A stretch of 64,000 nt of DNA from Gaertneriomyces semiglobifer. Lineage: Eukaryota > Chytridiomycota > Chytridiomycetes > Spizellomycetales > Spizellomycetaceae. The notes beneath the pieces were generated by a model. The model did no database searches and was not told where the DNA came from. It was given only the letters and a program-made list of their open reading frames with translations. The stretch spans positions 186,001-250,000 of the forward strand of contig JAHLKF010000006.1 of the NCBI GenBank assembly GCA_025558075.1, read 5' to 3'. The position numbers and the translations under genes were made by a program. This document shows positions 1 through 12,922 of this stretch, piece by piece (the first letter of the stretch is position 1; each line of letters begins with the position of its first letter).

Positions 1-3000
1 TCACCCAAGGCGAGTGGGAGACCTTCAGTAATGGATGAGTTCACAAAGATCCATCCCTGCGGGAGTACACTTGCTGGACTCCCCAATCCCATCAATTTAA
101 CATTTGCTTCCAACCCATGCGCGGCGATAGTACGCATACACTCTGTAGTATACGGCGGCTCTTTCTCCGGCGACCCGTAGATTAAAAGTTGATAATTCGT
201 CAGCTTGAAATCCCGCACAATAATACGGGCCGCGTTGATGGCGTTCATAACGTCTTTCACGGGGGAAATATGTGAAAGCATTACAGCCGTCGGAACATCT
301 GCTTGCAGCTTGGGGTTCGGCTGGAACCGGGCAGTGTCCATTCCGTTGAGAACTGGCACGACTCGACGAGAAGTTTCGGATGCCTCGCGGGTATTGCCGT
401 ATTTGCCACCTGCGATCCAAATCTCCCAATGCACGTTCTGGATGGATGTGCACGGAGTTATGTAGTCCGCTCTGTTACACGGGAAAGACCGCATCAGCAA
501 CCGGAAATTCTCAGCATTAGCCTGGTTTGAGCTTACCTAGCGTACACCACCCTGGCAACCAGTCTCGTCAGCCCGGCAAACATGCACTGCACAAATTTTG
601 GCATCACGATGTCGGTACACAGCCCAAACAAGCGTTCTCTCCAGAGAATTCCATGATCCCAGACAATAAATGTGCTGCCATGAACCTTCTTGGCAACAAC
701 ACCTAACACAGCCTGAATACCATGATGCGACGCATGTACCACTGGACGGTTCGGAATCTCAACCGTCAAAGGAAGCAGCAAACGCGATATCAGATCAAAT
801 AACATTTCAATGTGACGTAGCGTAGGGGTTTCGGTCCGATAAAGCTTTCCTTCGTTGAAGTGTATCCACGACGTTTCAAGAAGTTTTCGAATCCATGTTT
901 CTTGGCTCGTGACGTGGTTCCAAGCTGTAGTCCAATCACACTCTTGGAAGAAATAATAGATCTGGACGAAGATGTCTTCAAAATCAGGCACATCCTCAGT
1001 CGCGATGTGATCGGTAAAAGCGGCATCGATTAGCCTTTCAATCAGCGGAACAAATCGTTCCTCCACAAGCTTCGTGGTGGTCTTCCTAGAACGGGCTTGA
1101 AGCTCCCTATACGGTACGTTGCGCAGGATATTCTCATTCGGCGTTCCAAAGTCCAAGTCCCATAAAGGGATGTACTTGATTGAGTCAATGTGGCGTTCAA
1201 TGGGGTAATCCTTTTGCCCAAGTTCGGGCATACCCAGCTCTGCCAAAGAGGTCCAACGAATTCTTTCGATACCATCAATGACATCCCGCCGGCAAGAGCC
1301 AACTCCACCTCCTCCAGTTGGCCACGTTCCACTATCAAGATTGATGACACGAAGAAGTTCCTCAGTTTGACTCCGCCCTTCTGCGCTCCAATTTTCCTCA
1401 TCCGGCTCTCCTTCGGGAAAAATGCGATCTGCATCACCGCCACATCCAAGTATCCATAAGTCTGAAAAGCGAATGCAAAAATGTGTTCTTGTCCACGGCT
1501 GATCCAACATCTGAAGCTCTGCTGTGATCCGGCACTTTTCCTGACGAAGCAGATTCTGAGCAGACTGCTTATCACCCAGATCTCGTCTCCACCAGTACGC
1601 TTGGAGCAATGGATGTGATCGCGATAAGCGTTCATCCAAATCACGAGCAAACACTCCAGGAACCAAACCTGACCTCCATGCCGCCCAGAGGTATTCTCGC
1701 TGAGTCACGATGTTACTTTCCGCAGACCAAAACTCCGTCGCCAGAGGGGGTGCGCTCCATCCTGAGCGAATTGTGCGGGATTTTAATTCCTGAGTGAACA
1801 TGTCGGAACTCATCACAAAACATAGTGGGGGTTGGCTTTTCAGGACCCCCCATGTGTCATCGATGATTTCTCGTGGCGTCGGCACGGCATACTCTCTCTC
1901 TCCAGGGATACGATGCACGCTCTCATACCTTATATGATGAGGATGTGAATAATCCACTTTGGTAACAACTGCACTCTCCATGCCCAAATTGCGCCGCATC
2001 AACCGAATTTCCAAAAATCGCGGAATATCCCCAGGCTTCCGATATGCCTCTGCGTAATCGACTTCGATCTTCCAGCTTGGGCCAGCGCATGAATAATTGG
2101 CTGCATCAGGGGTGTATCCACCGCTGTAGCTAAATTGCGCCTCGATGGTTATCATCGCCTGAGCGGCTGCGCTGTACCGCCTTGACGTGGAGTCGGTCAC
2201 AACAACGTGCCCATGTACCCTTTTGAACGTATGAATCTCAATTGGGTCGCTACGCTGGGCATCCCGAATCGAAGCGGCGAGACCGCAAAGAATGAACCGC
2301 TTCTCAGGAACCAAGGTAGTGCTGCCAGCCGGGTAGGTGTAAAAATGTGTCTCCTTGATGCCGCCGCTCTTGTCAAACTGGAGTTCCTTGGTAATTCTCC
2401 ATTGTACCTTCCCAGAAACGGTCACAGACTCGTACGTTGCCTGCGATGATGGTTTCTCCTTGCCGTGCTTCCACTCATCCACATTCGGGGTGTTCAAAGT
2501 ATACCGATTAACCTCTAACTTATCTGCACCATATTGGAGAAGCCCAACGCTACTCATCGCTGGACCACAAACGGTTTCAACTCGAAACATACGGTGCACA
2601 TCGCGCTCTGTTGTTTCATAACGGAACGTGCGGCGGAAGCCGTTTTTCATTCTGTCAAGCGTCTGTCGGATCAAGGGGTCTCGCCGGTAGATGGCACTGC
2701 TGTGTAAGAAGCGCAGCAGTCTTCGACTGATCCAATAAACAGGAGCGAGTGGATACCGAAGGCCAACCCCATACGATGAACTTTCCTTGCCGAAGCGTTC
2801 GTCGGCTGTCAGCGCCAGATAGAGAGCAATTCTCGTGTCAAGGACGCCAATGGTGATGCGTTCGAGCAGCGAAGGAGTCGGCGGCGCTTGCGGCCGACGT
2901 ACTCGGGCAATTGTTGGCAGCGTGGGAGTGGTAAAACGGCCATTTTCAGAATACCGTACCATTTCACGAATTCTCAACGCGACCATTGACGACAAAAAAC

Positions 3001-6000
3001 ATTGAGCCACACGCAAACGGACATGCTCGACCGTTTGAAGCGAATCAGCTGCACCACGCGGGATGAGATGCCACTTGAAAGAATGTGGAACAGAAGCCAT
3101 CCTCTTCGTCAGACTTCGTGGAAGCTCACCAAGCTATTGACAGAATTAGGACCAAGATATTTAATGATAAGTGTGGCCCAGACGCGACAACTTACATCAA
3201 ACCCATCTTGGAAAGATCTCCACCAGATTCGTGACAAGTCAACAAACCAAACCCTCTCGCGCTGCGTGAATTTAGTATTCCACATGCGGTCGACATCAAT
3301 TCCGAGGGCCGCTTTTCCTTGCACAACATTTCGCGAGTTGTGCCATAAGATAGCGCGACTCGTGTCATCGATGCGTTGAGTAGCTACACGCCGCGGAACT
3401 GGTACATCAACGAGACGTTGACTCCAGGCACCTACCGATACCCCCACCAGTAATTCCGAGACACAGGCGGTGGCATGAGACTGACCTCGAGATTCAAGGA
3501 ACTCGTGAATAAGCGCTTCCAGCAACAGTTGAAAGTCGTCGATTTCAGAAAGATCGTCATCCTTGGGCGGTACGAACACATAAAGCATTCCCGAACGATG
3601 CTCTCGCACAGATATTGCAGAGTACCGGACACCAGCTGCAGTGAGAGGTTTCTTATTCCGCAACATTACTATGCGCGCTGATGCCATTTCTTCCATGAGC
3701 TCATGTAACAGAGCCAACGCCGACGGGAATGCAGAATGAATAATGTGCCCGGCCGGAAGGGTCGCGATTTGTTCTCTGCTCCTTTGTATGGATTCGCGTA
3801 TGATCCAGTTGCCACCTAATTCGCTTTGAATCCGCACGGCGTCTTTTATGTTTGACATGAGCTCGGCTGCTAATCTATCTCTCGCCGCACTGGTATAAGC
3901 AGTCTCTGTTTGTCCCATATACCGTTGTCCCGATGAGCTTAAAGCTGGAGAAACACGCACCCGATAATGTACGCTCCGCAGCTTTTCTTTTTGCTGACTG
4001 ATAATGCAGCCTAACGCAAAGATCCAGCCGGTAATGGCTGTCGCCAACGATGCGTACTCCACAGCTCCAGTGACATGAAGGATTGCGGTGGTAGCCCCAA
4101 TACCAATCAGGAGGGCGACCGTCATGAAGACGTTCACTGCCACTTCAAGGGACGTTATGAACAGCTTGATGAAAAGACCAATAAGTAAGCCGGTGAAACC
4201 AAACGACGATAAACCGAATATGGTCATCTTCAATCCTTGGTCCTGTCGGTCGCCCAGGAAGAGCACAGCTAAGGTTATAGGAATCAAGAAAAGTACTAGC
4301 GCGAACAAAAACCGTCGGAGTTCGGAAGCGAAAATCCACTGGACGGCATCCTTGTGATTCTCGATGAGCGAATTGGGCCCCTTGCTCTTTCCGACGCTAA
4401 GCATTGGTATTCTTTTGTGATGCTCATAGTAGCGCGCTAAAGTCAGCTCAAGCACTCCAGATGTCAATAAAAGGAACACAGTAGCGCCCAGTAGACTGTC
4501 AGTGTTCGACGCCCCGATGACATCATTGCGTAAGAACATCACGGCCCTCCCCGTGACGAAGAGCACAGTCCATTTGTCGACGAATAGCAGGATGAAGTAC
4601 AGGAACCCAAAACAGATGGCCGGAAACTCGTTGTCAAAGAGGATACCTCCGCGGTTCATTTTCTCCACCGTGAACTTCTTCTTGAGTTCAACAATTCCCT
4701 GCTTGATCAAGGTGTCCCATTCCCCGGTGAACGGCTTGGGCGCATGAACCCCAAGTCGCTGAATGTACCATTTCATGAGCAGGTTTTCCCAGTACCAGGT
4801 GCTGAGTCGCTCCTTGACGCTCTCCATGGTCTCGTCATCCGCCCTCTTCCGTTCCATTGCCTCCACGGTTACATTAGCGTACCACTCTAGGGCGTCCCGT
4901 TCCCATCGACGAGTCGCCCGCGCCACCGCTCCCTGATCGTCTGCGCCAGATTGCTGTGGTGGCGGATAGCTCACCTTATACAACTCCAGAATTTGACGTT
5001 TTTGGGGGACTTTGACGATATGTGGCCAACGTAAATACTGTCCTGTCACGCTTGTGTACGTAAAAGCCATATATACCGTCGCCAAAAGCAAAGATCCAAT
5101 ATACAATGCGAACGGAACCAGCCGATTGATGTCTTTCGGAAGCACAAATCGACAAAGGAACGCGTTGGGTATCAAAATCAATAGCATCTTGAGAATTGCT
5201 AAGGGGCCGCGAGAATGATAGAAGTACTCGTCTGGTTCTCGCAATATAACTAGTACGCTGAAAAATAACATAAACATGCTACAAAGTGGAAGTTAGCAAA
5301 CGGATGCATTATACAGACGAGTCTGATTCCATACCCGAAAACTACGGAATAAAGTAATCCCAGCGCTGAAAGGACGATATCGCCAGTTCGGTAGAAGTTC
5401 ACGCCACCCAGGATAATCCCTGCTGCCGTGAAGATAATAATCGCCGCTGACAATCGCCGGTAAAACGCCGACACCATCAAGGGTATGCTCTTCTGAAAGT
5501 AATAGTATGTCACTGTCCGACCAATGGAGTTCATTACCGCCCCTGTGATAGGGAACATGACTAGAATGAACCCGAATACGAGGGTAAGTAAAACCTTCAG
5601 CACGACATCAACAACAATGAGTTACCTAGGAGTACCAAGCTAGTAAGTTCTCTTGTCTCTGCATCCATTCTGTCGGTTGCGAAGATACCAGATCCCAATG
5701 AAGCCAAAAGGATAATATCCAGAAAGATAGGGTACACGTAGATATAAGCGTTGAGAATACTTTTGCGGAAAGCGGTCATTCCAGAATCAGCCGCGTCTTC
5801 GGTTGACTCGGCTCCTGCTAGGACATTGCCGTCGTCAATGTCTTTAGAAATGTCCGCACTATCAGAAACAGGGACCGGATGCTGTCCTCTTGACTTTTCG
5901 ATGTGATTTAGTTCTTTCAAGGAAGTCGCACGCAGGATGGGATGTATAATTTCGCCCATTGTCAAACTGTCCACGCCAAATACGGTAACCAAATTTTTGT

Positions 6001-9000
6001 TAGTCGTCACCATCTCCAGAGATACTGCAACCTGATCTGCCTCTGGCAGGAAAAGCGGATTCATGTTCATAAGTTCGATGATAAGTGTCTCATATCCTAC
6101 GCGACGGATAGCTTTCCAGAATACGGCAAAGATATAGCAGAGGGTCCAAAGCTCCGCAGGACCACCAAGCATAGGTGATACAGGTAGCGTGCCTCCACGT
6201 TTTCGCATCTCTGCTTCGATTGCTTTCGCTACAGCACAGATTCGCTTTCGACCGTGTGCCTGCAAGGTGCACCTAGAGACGAACTGCACCATCCGAGTTT
6301 CGATCGCATTGTCTGGGGTATAGCCGGCGCTGAGCCCTCGACGAACGCTATCCAGATATTCTCGTTGGTCCACCAGCCTCCATTCGGCCCGACGACGAAG
6401 ATAACAGCACACAGCGGAGAGATAAGAAGCGCAATTCGCGGACAGGATAGTCCCGATAGCGCATCGGAGCTCATCCAAGACGGGTTCCGAATCGCGCACG
6501 ATGGCTAGCAACTCGGATGGGCAAGAGGTGTCAACCTGCTGATTGAGGCGCGCGGGAATTGGCAAAGTCAAGGACTGGACCTCCAGTGTCTGGGCTTCGT
6601 ACATTGCTTCGATGACGATACATCTTCTGGTTTCCCATCCAAGTCGCCACTTCATGAACAAATGAAGAACAACCTCACCCCATCGCAGGCTGTTATCCGC
6701 AATAAACATATGTAGCACGCCGTCTCTCTCTTCAGCTAATCCCCATATTTGAATGTGCGGGCTATTGTTTGTCGCCGACAAGAATGCCGCTTTCGTCGGC
6801 AACCAAACCGAAATCTTTCCTTCGACTAAAAATTGACCGAGTTCTGTCAGCGCAGCTTTCACAGTCGCTTCACTCAGAAGTGACATAAGCCAAGAGGTAG
6901 CTCGATTTGGTCGCTCCACCATATCGTTTAACAATTTCACAAATGACATAAAATCAGGCAGCTCGTCTCCATTTTTGCTCGCATCAGCGTCGTCGATATT
7001 ATAACGTGCGGAGGCCAGCAGCTTCTTATCTAAGAGTTCAAACATGACGGTTAACACGGCATTACAAACGCCATTCCGGTATCGCGGTCCTTGCCAATCT
7101 AGGCCAAAATCATATACGGATGGTATCAGCGGCTCAGTAGCGGCCTGGTCGTCACTCCCAGTTCTCAAAAGGTCACCAGCGCCGGATGCCCGTCGTGATT
7201 GCGTGATCTGCTTGATTTCGACATAACTGTCGGGTTCCGGTAAGAGCGGGTTGGAGGCCATCAGGTCATCATCACACTCGGGGATACCATCGGTATAAGC
7301 GCCCTCCCTTAACGCGTCCAAAAAGTCTCTCGGAATACTCGAAGCAGGATTGACAACATTTGCCCATCCTTCATGTGTGATTTCCAGTCCGACTTTGCGT
7401 GCCCGTAGGAAGGCGATATTGATATCCACGGTGTCCTTACAGCGAAGCACATCATCATTGCTAGCCATTTCGAAAATGCCATCTTCTGACACTTCGTTGA
7501 ATTCCATCGGTTTTACATCAGAAACTTGATCGTACCCCAAGGAAGTGGTGTACCACGGGACGCATTTCAAACCAGTGGCCCATTGAACGTGTGATCGGAG
7601 CAGCGCCGCACTGGGCGTTGACGGTATGGCCTCCGAATTCATAATGAGAAAATCGCTTCGGAGTGAAAACTCAATGGAAAGCTTGGTCGTGAATGCTTTC
7701 AGAGCTTGCCGTTCTTCACTGTTGGTACACACGTGCGTAAGCATGTGCTTGGCACACCGACAAAATCACGATCACGGAACTCACCCAAAAAGCATCTTAC
7801 GGCCGCCGCGACCATCCATGAAAACATTCGCAACCAGAAGACCGTTAATTTCGTCCCGAATACGACCCCATCCGATGTCAGTATCCAAGAAAATAAGCGG
7901 TTGGTGCCACTCTTCATCTGTCGACTCACGCAACGCATGAACTAGTTTAGCAATTTTCTCAGCCGCGAGGTCCTTGGAATAGGCAGATAACCATTTCTTG
8001 CAATCTGTAAACAAAAATCCAGACACTGCGCTGGGCATCAACGCTAGTCCTTGCGCTAGATAGGTCGTAACATGTTGTGTAAAGCTCGTTCCGGCAGTCT
8101 GTACAGTGTGCTTATACTCTTCGTAGAGGGAGTTGATGTTTACGGATACAACGAGGTGGGATACTCTAGCCAAAACGATTGAGCAAAAGTTCTCGGAAAG
8201 CGGGGTAGTGTCCATGTCCCGTTCAACCAAATCTTTCAAGGAAGTCGCGGACCGAGACCGCCAGAATCTGCTGATGCGAGACAGCCTGGATCCTACAGAG
8301 GACGAAGTCTGAAAACTCCGGATTGACGACGTGGAAGAAGACTTGTGCAGAGCCCGTGGCGGTGGTTTGACGTCCTAAAGTCGGTTATGGTGAGCGGGTG
8401 GGAAACAGTAGGAAATATCAGTCTAAACTTACAGCATCGAAGCTGCCCACGGAGGTGGTCCCAAGAGCATCATAACTTTGAGAGTGACTGAGACCCCCAC
8501 AGAGACGTGTTGCATACGGAGTTTCCCACAAATCGCGCAAGTTCTGAAAATCTAATACGAGCAGATCTATAGAATTCCACTCGGAACTCCTTTCCAGCAG
8601 GGTACTGCAGTCGCCAAGATAGATAGCAAAGCTTCCAACTTTCGCTGCATCGAATCTAGTGGTATCAAAGAAATAACCTTCTGCGGGCGCTGCGTATCCA
8701 AGTCTTCCTAAGACAGCGGCGAGTGATTTTTTGGGACGCTGGAACATCGAGCGTAGGGAATGCACGCTCCCACGAGGAGAAGATGCCCGAGTGCTGGTGG
8801 GACTTGCTCTGAAAGAGCCACTGCCTGGACTGTCATCGCCGGTAACAGTAGCAACACTTGTATCGATCTTTGAGAGGCTCGGTCTTCTTGAATCTTGCGA
8901 CTGTCGCAGCGGTGATGGCGCAAACCTCTGCGACGGCCGTGCTGTTAACCGTCCCCTACTTTGGCTCTGCAAATCCGTCGGTGGCGAACTTCGCGAAGGG

Positions 9001-9047
9001 GTTCGCTCCAAGGTCAGGTCCCAACTGTCACGAATTTCCCTGTCCAT
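1..9047 (-). CDS. gt4c: Giant PelF-like GT4 glycosyltransferase with polytopic membrane domain (GAG synthase type), 3' end beyond window
   Basis: Seven exons join in frame: 9047-8433, 8374-7785, 7718-5626, 5560-5335, 5278-3196, 3133-537, 471-1, giving at least 2,891 residues with the C-terminus off the left edge. The N-terminal ~1,070 residues are soluble. Several hydrophobic segments follow between about residues 1,060 and 1,650 (for example around 4,020-4,300 and 4,430-4,620 on the DNA). The last part is a DUF3492/PelF-like GT4 unit: HASHHG near 720, WDHGILWRERL near 640, and in the last exon an EGLPLALGE element, the E-x7-E retaining-GT4 signature. The same architecture is known for Gt4c/Gtb3 of Aspergillus fumigatus, the predicted polymerase and exporter of galactosaminogalactan, and PelF is the bacterial Pel counterpart. 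The adjacent epimerase and Agd3 gene support this role. The start is the first ATG in the frame; an upstream exon is not excluded. Confidence 0.85.
472..536 (-). other. Intron 6 of the gt4c-like gene (65 nt)
   Basis: Donor GTAAGC and acceptor AACAG. Joining gives R-A-D-Y-I-T-P, continuing the GT4 fold directly into the E-x7-E part of the catalytic domain. The other introns of this gene are 3134-3195, 5279-5334, 5561-5625, 7719-7784 and 8375-8432. Confidence 0.85.
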
Positions 9048-10046
9048 TATAGTTACAGTGTCCTTAAGGAGACGAGGGTATTCCGCCAAAGGCCTACGGC
9101 CAAGCTACCCGAGAGTATTCTTACGGTCAGAATGATATTATGATACTGTTACAGAGGAAGAAGGATGTACAAACTCATATGCCAAAACCACGCTCGGAGC
9201 TTTGGCTGTTCTATAATAAGCGAGTGCCGCTCCGTGGAACGAATATGATCTCTTTCTCCGAGATCGTGCTTGGCTGCTGCCAAACGAGGCAGATTGAAGT
9301 GGTGGCGGCCCATGTCTGAGTTGCTGGTAGTGGTTTTAGTATTAAGCTTGCGATCGACTGACATTTTTGACATTTTTGAGCGTCGACGGGGTGGAGCTCG
9401 CCACCGGCAATACTTTGCATTTGGGTGTGGAACGCAATCACAATTATGAGCTACAAACTTCCGAAAATTGGAAAAAGGCAGCCCGGTTTTCAGCCTGAGA
9501 TCAACGATTCAACGTTTTTAGCGGGCTGCGCATTGGAAGCGCTCGGTCGGCAGGAAAAATGGGATTAAAGTAAGCTCTTGGCATGTAACTCCACCCGGAC
9601 CTCATCCATGGCGCTCGATAATTAAGTGTTACATTGAATAGTATCGATCAAAAACGGGGCCTTTTTGCGAGCATGAAAGCGGGTGGCATTGGATGGTATG
9701 TATTTGTACTCATAATGCCTACGCTCTGATGCGAGCACATAAGTGCGAGGTTTCATCAAACGGGTTAAGACGTTATGACAACTGACGTTTTGCCAGTTGA
9801 ATATTGAACAATGGGAGACGGAAGCATCAAAATGAAAGAGCTCCAAACGATGATATATTGAAAATGAGGAGAGTTCTATAATGCTATACACCAAAATGTC
9901 ATTCAAACTGCCAGATCTAGCGAACCACAGTGGGGGCAAGGGAATAATGTCGGGCATAACCGGATTGGTGCCCTCAAAGGAGCAGAGAACAAAGCCATCG
10001 CACCCACATAAGCACGCACCAAAATATGTGCAAAGTAAGGTCATTG
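9048..10046. other. Intergenic, gt4c-like promoter side and uge 3' side
   Basis: About 1 kb between the start of the GT4 gene and the stop of the epimerase gene. Short open frames exist on both strands but none has protein-like composition. It should hold the promoter of the GT4 gene. I see no clear TATA box. Confidence 0.5.
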
Positions 10047-11392
10047 CTACCGCACTGCGACATTTCGCTGTATGTCATAGGCTGCACTTGGAAGTGCTGG
10101 TGCATCAAACTTGAGATCTTGAGAGGGTGTTCGGATATTTTCCTCCTCCGGCGTTGGAAGTGAGTCTGCGTCAGTTTGATGCTTCTGGGTAAGTTGAGAA
10201 AGGCGCTTGATTGGCATGCTCGCGGCCAGCAACTGCGATTGCGCAACTGCTGACGTATCCGCCAAAGTTGAATATCCAAGCGGGTTCTGTGTGGTCCAGT
10301 TCCAAGCGTCTCTGCACATTTCGGAAATCCCATGCGTAGCAACCCACCCCAAAATGTTGTTCGCTCGAGCCGGATTCGCGACAACCTGAGCGACATCACC
10401 TTGTCGTCGTGGCGCCGCAACCAACGGGATCGTCTGCCCGCTGACTCTTTCCATAGCATCCACCATTTGCAACACCGACGTGCCCTGGCCAGTACCCATG
10501 TTGATGATATCAGACCCGCCACCGTTCGTCAGCAGCTGATCAGCGTGAGCGAGCGCGGCGACGTGGCCACGGGCCAGGTCGACGACGTGAATAAAGTCGC
10601 GGACACCACTTCCATCCTGGGTTGGGTAATCAGTACCTGTCACTTCGAGAAATGATCGCTGTCGCAGAGCTGTGCGGAGAACAAAGGGCATAAGATTGCC
10701 AGGAGTACCCTTTGGATCTTCTCCGATGATGCCCGAGGGGTGGGCACCGACAGGGTTGAAATACCGAAGCATGACCGCACCCATACCGTTCGGCGACGTG
10801 ACCGCACACATATCGCGGATGATGGACTCGACGGCGAGCTTGGTCCGTCCATACGGGTTGATCGGGGAAGTGGGATGCGCTTCGGTGAGAAGACCATCCG
10901 TGGTCGTTGGGCTGCCGTAAACAGCGGCGGTCGAGGAGAAGACCAATCGTTGAACCCCAAACTTTTGCATTGTCTCCAGAAGGCAAAGAGATCCACCGAC
11001 ATTGACACGGTAGTACTCTAGCGGATTCTGAACCGATTCTGGGGCTGATTTCAAACCCGCAAAGTGGATGACAGCCCACACATTATGTGTCATGAAGATT
11101 TGGCTGAGCAGGCCGGTATCATGTAGCTCTCCCTTATAGAAGTATATCTTTCGAGATGTGAGGGCCGATACCCGTTTGAGGGACTCTTCGGTCGAGTTCG
11201 AAAGGTTGTCAAGTACCGACACTTCATAGCCGCACTAAGGACCAGTTCAGGTAAGTTGCTGTTGTCCGGCTATCATTGCAAAGCTTTACAAACCTCGAGA
11301 AGTTCAAGTACGCAATGGGAGCCGATATAGCCGGCACCACCCGTCACAAGGATGTGTTTTCCAGTTTGCAAATGAACAGGCATCTTGTTCAT
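10047..11392 (-). CDS. uge3: UDP-glucose/UDP-GlcNAc 4-epimerase
   Basis: Two exons, 11392-11294 and 11234-10047, give 428 residues. It is a short-chain dehydrogenase-fold epimerase. The NAD-binding GGAGYIGS lies near the N-terminus, followed by SSTAAVYG and the catalytic YGRTK (Y-x3-K), then the conserved RYFNPVGAHPSG and GVRDFIHVVDLA. It would interconvert UDP-Glc/UDP-Gal and possibly UDP-GlcNAc/UDP-GalNAc. Lying between the PelF-like synthase and the Agd3-like deacetylase on the same strand, it fits Uge3, which makes both precursors of galactosaminogalactan. The last ~80 residues after the fold are an unusual polar tail. The intron has a rare GTTTGT donor. The assignment to an epimerase is firm; the uge3 orthology rests on context. 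Confidence 0.93.
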
Positions 11393-12922
11393 CTTCAAGG
11401 TACTATCAAGGCAAAGCCAACACAGGAAGCCAGCCGGCACGGCACTTGGTTATATATGAAGGCCATTTTCGATTGACAGGAATTCGTTGTTTCGTTGAAT
11501 AACAGTTCTTCCCAGTGCAGGAAAACAAACCGTTAATCCTGCCAAAATCGGATGGGGAAACATTAACGTGGTGGCCAACGCCACTTTTCAATTTTTAGCA
11601 AATTCGGGTCTATTATTAGGTATTACCCGCGCAGTGCTAAGCAGTGCGCCGATGGTAAACATTTACTCACGCACGCTTTCTGTAGAATGGACTCAAGCTC
11701 AGCCGGCGTTTCCATTCTTACCTACCTCGGCCTCTCCAGCATGAGTGGGTGCAACAATGTGGCGGCCATCTGCATTGATGATTGCTTTAATTTCTTCGGA
11801 GAAAGAACGGAGCGGGACGGTTCCTAGTGCAACGTGTGCTATGGCATTATCTTTATTGATGCCCCAGACGCATCATCACATCAATGGAAGTGGGATATTG
11901 TTGGCCAGTAGTGTATGTTTGTTGAGCAACCACCGCCGGAAGTCGCGCCGTTTCAACTCCGCTGCTTAATAAGCAACCGAACCGCGCCACCCACGCGTTC
12001 CATGGCCAAAGTATTTGGCGGCTGTTGAAGATTGCGCTCGATCAGGAATAGGCGTCGACGGTGGCCATGATTAAGTTCAGACTAACACCGGTGTGATATT
12101 GATCGTGAGTGGCATCGGTATCGACGAACGACGACGACATGAGCCCATGTCGACTTGGGTTGTTCTTTGGTTTGTGATCAAAGCGGCCTGTCGAAAAAAG
12201 CAAATTTACGCAAATGCCTTGCTCCTGTGTAATTATACGCCCGCCGGCTGATGCCGGCAGTCGGCGGCAGAAGCATCTATTGCAACCAGCCATCTGCACG
12301 TGTAATAATCTAACTTTCTCGTTGCGCCGCAGATGTGGTAGTGGCGATGTTAGCAAAAAAAGAAAAGATCTTTTCATTGGCGGAGAGTGAAGCACCGAAA
12401 TTGCACAATGAATTTTCAATAATGGGAACGATTGCACAACCCAAATTTTTGTCGGGTGTTTCCAGGTAACAGCGATCTGTCGAACGGGTGAACGGGTTGC
12501 AGTATGGTAGGTGGCAAGCCATGAGATAGCAATGTTCTGGCGATAGCACATCGACCTCGCTGTTCCAATGCGGACAGCCCTTCTGTTTGTCGTGCGAAGA
12601 GCACAAAACGACAAGCTTCTCTTTTCCGCGTGCGAAGCACTTTGGTGCCGCGGACTGTGAGAACACTTTGCGCAACATGTCCGGCTGTTCACGCTGGTTG
12701 AGTGACAAGCTGTCAAAGTTCCCGCTGTTGTTCTTGTTGTTCGGAAGATCAGGATGCGCAGAAACAGAGAATGGTCAATCCAGCTCACAAAGCGATGAAC
12801 TCCTCTTTCTATTTAAAAGGGAATGTCATCGGACACTAATACATAATCAAAACTCCTACAGAGTCCCTAAGCAATTTTCTATCTCTAAAGCAGCAAAAAC
12901 CTTCAATGAACAGCAGATCTCA
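11393..12922. other. Intergenic 1.5 kb between uge and agd3-like genes
   Basis: No gene I can support. A minus-strand open frame at 12310-12708 has nine Cys residues but no recognisable domain, no signal peptide and no convincing splice partners. The uge promoter should be at its left end. Confidence 0.45.

Noticed and set aside
3109..5277. Separate membrane-protein gene between two other minus-strand genes
   Set aside because: Canonical introns on both sides restore one continuous frame with the GT4 part and the N-terminal part.
12042..12788. 248-codon minus-strand frame between uge and agd3 genes
   Set aside because: Composition is random-like (many His, Arg, Cys), with no domain and a competing overlapping frame.
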